Positions 6,848-11,919 of a stretch of 11,919 bases of DNA are shown here, piece by piece; position 1 is the stretch's first letter, and each line of letters begins with the position of its first letter. Under the pieces are notes generated by a model. That model was not told where the DNA came from. It did no database searches and was given only the letters and a program-made list of their open reading frames with translations. The position numbers were made by a program, and so were the translations under genes. Source of the DNA: JAFNAG01 sp964353465 (GTDB taxonomy: Bacteria > Acidobacteriota > UBA6911); contig CAYGWQ010000161.1 in the NCBI GenBank assembly GCA_964353465.1, positions 1-11,919 of the forward strand. The letters are read 5' to 3'.

Positions 6848-8272
6848 ATGTCTGAGCACGAGTTACGCGAGGAATGCGGCATTTTTGCCATTGTCGCGCA
6901 TCCGGAAGCGGCGCGCCTGACCTACCTGGGATTGTATGCCCTGCAGCACCGGGGGCAGGAATCGGCCGGAATTGTAAGCTCAGACGGTGTCAAGCTCCAT
7001 CAGCAGAAGGGCATGGGGTATGTGGCCGAGGTCTTCGATGAGTCGTGCCTGGAACAACTTGGCGGCGACGCGGCCATCGGACATGTCAGGTATTCCACGG
7101 CCGGGGAAAGCGCCCTCGCCAATGCCCAGCCGATCCTGGTCGACGGTTGGCGCGGACCGATCGCGCTGGCCCACAATGGCAACCTGGTGAACGCAGGCAC
7201 CTTGCGGCGGGAGTTGGAGCGGGATGGAGCCATCTTTAATTCAACGAGCGACAGCGAGGTCATTCTGCACCTGCTCTGCCGCTCCAAACGGCGCACCTTT
7301 CTCGAAGCCATAGCCGAGGTGCTCCACCTCATTCAGGGAGCATACTCCCTGGTGATCCTGACCCCCAACTTCCTGCTCGTGGCCCGCGACCCGCGCGGAT
7401 TTCGGCCCTTGTGCATAGGGCGCGTGAATGATCGCTATGTCTTCGCCTCTGAAACCTGCGCATTCGATCTGATCGACGCTGCGTATGTCCGCGATGTCGA
7501 GCCGGGTGAGATCCTTGTGGTGGAAGGAGACAGCCTGGAATCTCATTTCCTGCTGCCCAAAGAAAAGCCGGCTCACTGCATTTTCGAGCATGTGTACTTC
7601 AGCCGCCCCGACAGTGTGGTTTTTGGCAGGAACGTGATCGAAAGCCGCCGGCTGCTTGGGAAATACCTGGCAATCGAATGCCCGGCGGATGCAGACGTCG
7701 TCGTGCCGGTACCCGATTCCGGGGTTTCCGCTGCGATCGGGTATGCACGGCAGAGCGGCATTCCCCTGGAGTTCGGCCTGATCCGCAACCATTATGTGGG
7801 CCGGACCTTTATCGAGCCCAAGCAGTCGATCCGCAACTTCGGCGTGAAAGTCAAGCTGAACCCGGTGCGCGAGATCCTGCGCGACAAGCGGATCGTCCTG
7901 GTGGATGATTCCATAGTGCGCGGCACGACCAGCCGCAAGATCGTTCACATCATACGCGGAGCCGGGGCGAAGGAGATCCACGTGCGCATCACCTCACCGC
8001 CCATCGTGGGTCCTTGCTACTACGGCATTGATACGCCGACCAAGCGGGAGCTGATCGCCGCGTCCAGGTCGGTCGAAGAGATCAGGAAATTCATCGGCGC
8101 GGATACGCTCCATTACCTCAGCCTCGAATCGCTGCTGAAATCGGTGGGCGAAGGGGAGCGTTACTGTACGGCCTGCTTCACCGACCGTTACCCGACCGAT
8201 GTGGCCCAGGAGGAGCGCCAGAAAGAGCTGTTCGGCAAAGAGCTTGGAAAGAGCCCCACATCAACCTCATGA
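6848..8272 (+). CDS. purF: PurF, amidophosphoribosyltransferase (Fe-S, propeptide type)
   Basis: PurF catalyses the first committed step of de novo purine synthesis: PRPP plus glutamine gives 5-phosphoribosylamine. From the ATG at 6848 it is 474 aa. A nine-residue propeptide (MSEHELREE) would be removed to expose C10, the N-terminal nucleophile of the glutaminase domain. N110-G111 (AHNGNLVN) and D135 (STSDSE) are the expected glutamine-site residues. The phosphoribosyltransferase domain has the PRPP loop IVLVDDSIVRGTT at 349-361. Four cysteines, C244, C390, C440 and C443, match the [4Fe-4S] ligands of the Bacillus subtilis enzyme, with the same 146-residue gap between the first two. I preferred this start over an upstream GTG/ATG (6797/6800), because those would translate the heptamer repeat and lack a well-spaced ribosome-binding site. 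First gene of the purF-purM-purN cluster, with purM 17 nt downstream. Confidence 0.97.
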   Translation: MSEHELREECGIFAIVAHPEAARLTYLGLYALQHRGQESAGIVSSDGVKLHQQKGMGYVAEVFDESCLEQLGGDAAIGHVRYSTAGESALANAQPILVDGWRGPIALAHNGNLVNAGTLRRELERDGAIFNSTSDSEVILHLLCRSKRRTFLEAIAEVLHLIQGAYSLVILTPNFLLVARDPRGFRPLCIGRVNDRYVFASETCAFDLIDAAYVRDVEPGEILVVEGDSLESHFLLPKEKPAHCIFEHVYFSRPDSVVFGRNVIESRRLLGKYLAIECPADADVVVPVPDSGVSAAIGYARQSGIPLEFGLIRNHYVGRTFIEPKQSIRNFGVKVKLNPVREILRDKRIVLVDDSIVRGTTSRKIVHIIRGAGAKEIHVRITSPPIVGPCYYGIDTPTKRELIAASRSVEEIRKFIGADTLHYLSLESLLKSVGEGERYCTACFTDRYPTDVAQEERQKELFGKELGKSPTSTS

Positions 8273-8289
8273 CGTGTCGTGCCTGATTC

Positions 8290-9345
8290 ATGGAAAAAAA
8301 CGATCCTCTGAAAATGACGTATGCCGGTGCGGGCGTGGACATCGACGCGGCGACCGACGCGAAGTCGCGGATTCGAACCCTGGCACGCACCACCTTCACG
8401 GCAGGAGTGTTGACCGATATCGGCAGTTTCGGCGCGCTGTTCCGCCTCGAGCCGGAACGCTACCGTGAACCGCTGCTGGTTTCGAGCTGCGACGGAATCG
8501 GCACCAAGCTCAAAGTCGCCTTCCTCACCGGGATTCACAATACCGTGGGGTACGATCTGGTTTCACACTGCGTATCCGACATTCTGGTTCAAGGGGCCCG
8601 GCCGCTTTTCTTTCTGGACTACCTTGCCTGCGGCAAGCTCGAATCTGCGGTCGTGGAGCAGGTAGTGTCCGGGCTTGCGCGCGGGTGCAGGGAAATGGGG
8701 TGCGCGCTCATCGGAGGGGAGACGGCCGAGATGCCGGATTTCTATGCGCCCGGCGAATATGATCTTGCCGGCTTCATCGTCGGCATCGTGGATCGCCCCC
8801 GGCTGGTGGATGGGACGCGCATCCGCGTGGGGGACCGGCTGCTGGGAATCGCCTCGGCCGGCCTGCACACAAACGGATACTCGCTGGCGCGCAAGCTGTT
8901 CTTCGATCGCCTCGGACTGGCGGCGGCAGATCCGGTGCCGGGACTCGGCGCCTCGGTTGCCGAACTCCTGCTCGCGCCTCACCGGAGCTACTTTTCCCTG
9001 CTGGAACCCCTCCTTGACACCTCCGTGCTGAAAGGCATGGCGCACATCACCGGAGGGGGCATTACCGAAAACCTCCCCCGCATCCTGCCGGCGGGCACGG
9101 CCGTGGAAATCCGCAAGGGCTCATGGCCCGTGCTGCCGATATTTGCCTTTATGCAGCAGCGGGGGGGCATCGAGGAAGCCGAAATGTACCGCGCCTTCAA
9201 CATGGGCATCGGCATGATTCTGGTCGTTTCGCCGGAAGATCTGACCTTCGTCACAGGTCACTTTGCAGCCCGGAACGAAACCTGCCACGAAATCGGCATC
9301 GTCACATGCGGCGATGGCAGGGTTCACTATCGCAGCGACGCGTAG
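8290..9345 (+). CDS. purM: PurM, phosphoribosylformylglycinamidine cyclo-ligase (AIR synthetase)
   Basis: PurM is a cytosolic enzyme that closes the imidazole ring of FGAM with ATP to give AIR, the fifth step of purine synthesis. The 351-aa length is normal. Family motifs are seen in order: YAGAGVDIDA at the start, VSSCDGIGTKLKVAF, VSDILVQGARPLFFLDYLA, ALIGGETAEMPDFY, ASAGLHTNGYSLARKL, HITGGGITENLPRILP and YRAFNMGIGM. The start at 8290 lies 17 nt after the purF stop and has no clear ribosome-binding site. An ATG at 8314, just before TYAGAGVDID, is an alternative. Translation probably depends on coupling to purF. purN follows after 28 nt. Confidence 0.97.
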   Translation: MEKNDPLKMTYAGAGVDIDAATDAKSRIRTLARTTFTAGVLTDIGSFGALFRLEPERYREPLLVSSCDGIGTKLKVAFLTGIHNTVGYDLVSHCVSDILVQGARPLFFLDYLACGKLESAVVEQVVSGLARGCREMGCALIGGETAEMPDFYAPGEYDLAGFIVGIVDRPRLVDGTRIRVGDRLLGIASAGLHTNGYSLARKLFFDRLGLAAADPVPGLGASVAELLLAPHRSYFSLLEPLLDTSVLKGMAHITGGGITENLPRILPAGTAVEIRKGSWPVLPIFAFMQQRGGIEEAEMYRAFNMGIGMILVVSPEDLTFVTGHFAARNETCHEIGIVTCGDGRVHYRSDA

Positions 9346-9373
9346 CCTTGGCTGCCCTGCGAGGGAACATACG

Positions 9374-9958
9374 ATGGAAGAGAATCGGAAGTTGGCCATC
9401 CTGCTGTCAGGGCGAGGTTCGAACTTCCTCGCCATACACGAAGCCATCGTGCGCGGCGACCTGCGTGCGGAAATCGGTTGCGTGGTCAGCAACGTCCCGG
9501 AAGCGCCCGGTTTGATTCGGGCGCGCGAGTTGGGGCTGAGGAGTATCTGCCTGCCTTCGCGGGGAGTCGAACGCACCGAGTACGATCGGCGGCTCTTGGA
9601 TACCTTGCGCATGTTTGATCCCGCACTCGTCTGTCTGGCGGGCTTCATGCGCGTGCTTTCCTCGGAGTTTGTGCAGGCCTATCGCGGGAGGATTCTGAAC
9701 ATTCATCCCGCCCTGCTGCCTTCGTTCCCCGGCCTGCACGCACAGCGGCAGGCGCTGGAGCGCGGTGTGCGGATCACCGGCTGCACGGTACACCTGGTCG
9801 ACGAAGGTGTCGATACCGGGCCGATACTGATGCAGCGTGCCGTGGCGGTGCTGGACGGTGATACGGAGGAAACCCTCTCGGCCAGGATTCTGGAGCAGGA
9901 GCACGATCTATACTGGCGTGCGATCGCCCTGGTCCTGGATCGAACAAGCACCCAATAA
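9374..9958 (+). CDS. purN: PurN, phosphoribosylglycinamide formyltransferase
   Basis: PurN transfers a formyl group from 10-formyl-tetrahydrofolate to GAR, the third step of purine synthesis. At 194 aa it has the usual length. The phosphate loop LLSGRGSNFLAI is near the N-terminus, followed by LAGFMRVLS and RILNIHPALLPSFPGLHAQR. The catalytic triad is N109, H111 and D147 (the last in VDEGVDTGPI), with the same spacing as N106, H108 and D144 in the E. coli enzyme. The start at 9374 was chosen because GAGGG lies 8 nt upstream. An in-frame ATG at 9263 would overlap the end of purM and adds no family sequence. Last purine gene of the cluster. The long hairpin at 9960-10020 begins directly after its stop. 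Confidence 0.97.
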   Translation: MEENRKLAILLSGRGSNFLAIHEAIVRGDLRAEIGCVVSNVPEAPGLIRARELGLRSICLPSRGVERTEYDRRLLDTLRMFDPALVCLAGFMRVLSSEFVQAYRGRILNIHPALLPSFPGLHAQRQALERGVRITGCTVHLVDEGVDTGPILMQRAVAVLDGDTEETLSARILEQEHDLYWRAIALVLDRTSTQ

Positions 9959-9959
9959 A

Positions 9960-10020
9960 CCGACCTCCGCCATCCGACCTCAGACCACATAACGGTCGGA
10001 GGTCGGATGGCGGAGGTCGG
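9960..10020 (+). repeat. Very long inverted repeat between purN and tyrS
   Basis: 9960-9981 and 9999-10020 are perfect reverse complements (22 bp). After one A-G mismatch, GACC at 9983-9986 pairs with GGTC at 9994-9997, leaving a 7-nt loop. In RNA this would be a hairpin of about 26 bp. Both arms are made of the GGTCGGA heptamer, inverted in the left arm. No run of T follows, so it is not a standard intrinsic terminator. It may protect or partly stop the purine transcript, or hide the tyrS ribosome-binding site in an alternative register. Confidence 0.9.
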
Positions 10021-10028
10021 AGGTCGGA
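9994..10028 (+). repeat. Heptanucleotide tandem array (GGTCGGA) ending in the tyrS ribosome-binding site
   Basis: Five 7-mers run head to tail: GGTCGGA, GGTCGGA, TGGCGGA, GGTCGGA and GGTCGGA. The final GGAG (10026-10029) lies 5 nt before the tyrS ATG, ideal spacing for a Shine-Dalgarno site, so the repeat itself provides the ribosome-binding site. The same unit lies before purF at 6814-6841 in the same orientation relative to the downstream gene. Confidence 0.9.
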
Positions 10029-10034
10029 GTATCA

Positions 10035-11294
10035 ATGAAGAGTGCTCAGGAGCAGCTTGATTATCTGCGCAAAGGCGCCGTCGAGATCATTAATGAAGAG
10101 GAGGCAAGACTCAAGTTCGAGAAGTCCTTGCACACCGGGATTCCGTTGACGGTCAAGGTGGGGTTCGATCCCACTGCTCCGGACTTGCATCTGGGCCATG
10201 CGGTGCTTCTGCGGAAGATGAAGCATTTCCAGGATCTCGGTCACTGCGTGATTTTTCTGATCGGGGATTTCACCGCTTCTATCGGCGATCCTACGGGGAG
10301 ATCTCGTACACGACCGCCGCTGTCGACGGAAGAGATCGCCGCGAATGCGGAGACTTTCCGGAGCCAGGTTTTCAAGATTCTCGACCGGCAGCGGACACTC
10401 ATCGATTTCAACAGCCGATGGCTGGGCAAGCTGAGTTCGGCCGACTGGATACGTCTTTGCTCCCGTTACACGGTAGCCCGCATGCTGGAGCGGGACGATT
10501 TCAACAAGAGGCTCAAAGCGAACCAGCCTATTTCAATTCACGAGCTGCTGTACCCGCTCGCGCAAGCCTATGACTCGGTTGCTCTGGAGGCGGACTTTGA
10601 GTTTGGCGGAACGGATCAAAAATTTAATCTGCTGGTCGGGCGCGACATCATGCGCGAGTATGGACTGGAGCCCCAGGTCATCCTGACGACGCCTCTGTTG
10701 GAAGGCACCGACGGCGTCGAGAAAATGAGCAAGTCGCTGGGCAACTACATCGGATTCACCGAGCCTCCCCAGGAAATCTTCGGCAAGGTGATGTCGATCT
10801 CAGATCCGCTGATGTACCGCTATTTCGAATTATTGACGGATGTTTCCGCCGCCGAGATTGCCCGCTGGAAAATCGCTGTGGCATCCGGCGAGATGCACCC
10901 CATGAAACTCAAGGCCCAGCTGGGATTTCAGCTGGTGAACGATTTCCATGATGAGGAGGCGGCCCGGCAGGCGCAAGCGAACTTCGAGCGGGTGCATCAG
11001 CGTCGCGAGATGCCGGAGCAGGTATGCGAGATAGAAGTGACATTGGAAGAGCGTCCGCCTGACCTGAAAGACGGCGCCCACGTCCTGCCGGATAGGATCC
11101 TGCGGATTGTGGATGTGCTGGTCCAGGCAGGACTTGCGCCATCCAAGAGTGAAGCCCGCAGGCTTCTCAAAGCGGGGGCGGTCTCGATCGACGGAGCGAA
11201 GATCACGGATCTTGAAGTTCCTGTTCCGGCCGACAAGGCGGAGATCCTGCTGCGATGCGGCAAGCTTCATTTCCGCCGCATCAAGATTCGATAA
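10035..11294 (+). CDS. tyrS: Tyrosyl-tRNA synthetase (TyrZ-like)
   Basis: This cytosolic class I synthetase charges tRNA-Tyr with tyrosine. It has 419 aa. The Rossmann-fold catalytic core has FDPTAPDLHLGHAVLLRKM, with the HIGH-type motif HLGH at 52-55. It continues through FLIGDFTASIGDPTGRS, YPLAQAYDSVALEADFEFGG, TDQKFNLLVGRDI and the KMSKS loop at 230-234. The C-terminal tail has an S4-type RNA-binding domain (KSEARRLLKAGAVSIDGAKI). GDPTGRS followed by TRPPLS resembles the TyrZ-type group more than E. coli TyrS, and sequence comparison would settle this. The ATG at 10035 is supported by GGAG 5 nt upstream. The stop lies 237 nt before the 16S rRNA, with no terminator seen between. Confidence 0.97.
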   Translation: MKSAQEQLDYLRKGAVEIINEEEARLKFEKSLHTGIPLTVKVGFDPTAPDLHLGHAVLLRKMKHFQDLGHCVIFLIGDFTASIGDPTGRSRTRPPLSTEEIAANAETFRSQVFKILDRQRTLIDFNSRWLGKLSSADWIRLCSRYTVARMLERDDFNKRLKANQPISIHELLYPLAQAYDSVALEADFEFGGTDQKFNLLVGRDIMREYGLEPQVILTTPLLEGTDGVEKMSKSLGNYIGFTEPPQEIFGKVMSISDPLMYRYFELLTDVSAAEIARWKIAVASGEMHPMKLKAQLGFQLVNDFHDEEAARQAQANFERVHQRREMPEQVCEIEVTLEERPPDLKDGAHVLPDRILRIVDVLVQAGLAPSKSEARRLLKAGAVSIDGAKITDLEVPVPADKAEILLRCGKLHFRRIKIR

Positions 11295-11311
11295 AAGATG
11301 CATTTCCCCCC

Positions 11312-11341
11312 TTCACATTGGCGAGAGGATATGTTTATAAT
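11312..11341 (+). promoter_or_regulatory. rRNA operon promoter P1 (TTCACA - 18 nt - TATAAT)
   Basis: The -35 hexamer TTCACA (11312-11317, one mismatch to consensus) and a perfect -10 TATAAT (11336-11341) are separated by 18 nt. It lies upstream of P2, as in rRNA operons with tandem promoters. Its start region is flanked by a 7-bp inverted repeat, GATGCAT at 11297-11303 and ATGCATC at 11340-11346. The core of that repeat is self-palindromic, so it may be chance. Confidence 0.7.
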
Positions 11342-11381
11342 GCATCCCCTTTGAGAGAGGCCGTGAAGGAACATATCGGGC

Positions 11382-11410
11382 TTGACAAGAAGGAGGCGAG
11401 CTCGTAAGAT
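11382..11410 (+). promoter_or_regulatory. rRNA operon promoter P2 (TTGACA - 17 nt - TAAGAT)
   Basis: A perfect -35 TTGACA (11382-11387) lies at the ideal 17-nt spacing from TAAGAT (11405-11410). Transcription would start near 11417, giving a leader of about 115 nt before mature 16S. Strong sigma70-type promoter, as expected for an rRNA operon. Confidence 0.82.
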
Positions 11411-11421
11411 TAGAGATTGCC

Positions 11422-11436
11422 TGGATCTTTGAAAAC
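11422..11436 (+). promoter_or_regulatory. boxA-like antitermination element in the rrn leader
   Basis: ATCTTTGAAAACT at this place in the leader resembles the boxA sequence of rRNA operons (TCTTTGAAAAC in many bacteria), which loads NusB-NusE for Rho-resistant transcription. The match is by motif and position only. Confidence 0.6.
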
Positions 11437-11501
11437 TAGATAGTGCGTGCCGAAATCCATTCCTTGAAAGAAATACCAGTAAAGCAAAACCAGTGAGATC
11501 C

Positions 11502-11517
11502 TGAATCGAAAGATTCA
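11502..11517 (+). other. Leader hairpin with GAAA tetraloop just before 16S
   Basis: TGAATC (11502-11507) and GATTCA (11512-11517) form a perfect 6-bp stem closed by a GAAA tetraloop. It lies 14 nt before the predicted mature 16S 5' end and probably takes part in leader folding or processing (inference). Confidence 0.65.
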
Positions 11518-11531
11518 AGACTCTTCGATTT

Positions 11532-11919
<388 letters not shown>

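Noticed and set aside
7241..7981. Open frame of 246 codons on the minus strand inside purF
   Set aside because: Antisense shadow of purF, with no start signals and no recognisable protein.
9960..10020. Intrinsic terminator after purN
   Set aside because: The stem is strong but no T-run follows and the downstream strand leads straight into the tyrS ribosome-binding site. A terminating effect is not excluded but not supported.
9994..10028. CRISPR array
   Set aside because: Units are 7 nt, directly abutting and without spacers. No cas genes are nearby.

Overview
This window looks like a chromosomal segment of a GC-rich member of the Acidobacteriota. The main evidence is the 5' end of a 16S rRNA gene at the right edge. 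Its opening (AGAATCAACGCTGGCGGCG), the V1 stretch CGAACGAGAAAG and the GGAATTTTGCGCAATGGGCG segment match what I know of acidobacterial 16S, possibly subgroup 6/Vicinamibacteria. The phylum is a recall-based inference and the subgroup is tentative. All protein genes are complete and intact except rimO, which is cut by the left edge. I see no phage, insertion sequence, CRISPR array or tRNA gene.

Left half (1-6267, minus strand): one tightly packed leftward block in the order ruvA-ruvB-moxR-DUF58-tgpA-rimO. RuvA and RuvB form the Holliday-junction branch-migration motor. The next three genes are the common trio of a MoxR AAA+ ATPase, a membrane-anchored DUF58 protein and a polytopic transglutaminase-like TgpA protein. 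The trio is translationally linked (overlapping genes, an ATGA junction) and probably acts at the cell envelope. rimO, the radical-SAM methylthiotransferase for ribosomal protein S12, follows. ruvC is not next to ruvAB.

Middle (6268-6847): a divergent intergenic region of 580 bp without a credible gene. It holds several short repeat structures: a hairpin with a 30-bp stem made of two 9-mers per arm, a degenerate 10-nt-period repeat, a degenerate 9-nt-period repeat, a TATAAT box likely serving purF, and a 7-nt tandem repeat just before purF.

Right half (6848-11294, plus strand): purF-purM-purN, three enzymes of de novo purine synthesis (PRPP to PRA, FGAM to AIR, GAR to fGAR), then tyrS. Between purN and tyrS the same 7-nt repeat (GGTCGGA) returns as an inverted plus direct array that makes a very long hairpin and ends in the tyrS ribosome-binding site. 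The two arrays are in the same orientation relative to the downstream gene, and each unit junction spells GGAGGT, a perfect Shine-Dalgarno core. This is the most interesting signal in the window.

Right edge (11295-11919): an rRNA operon start with two tandem sigma70-type promoters, a boxA-like antitermination element, a leader hairpin with a GAAA tetraloop, and 388 nt of 16S rRNA.

I found no clearly new enzymatic or defence system. The genes are housekeeping, and the novelty lies in the intergenic repeats and their possible effect on translation.
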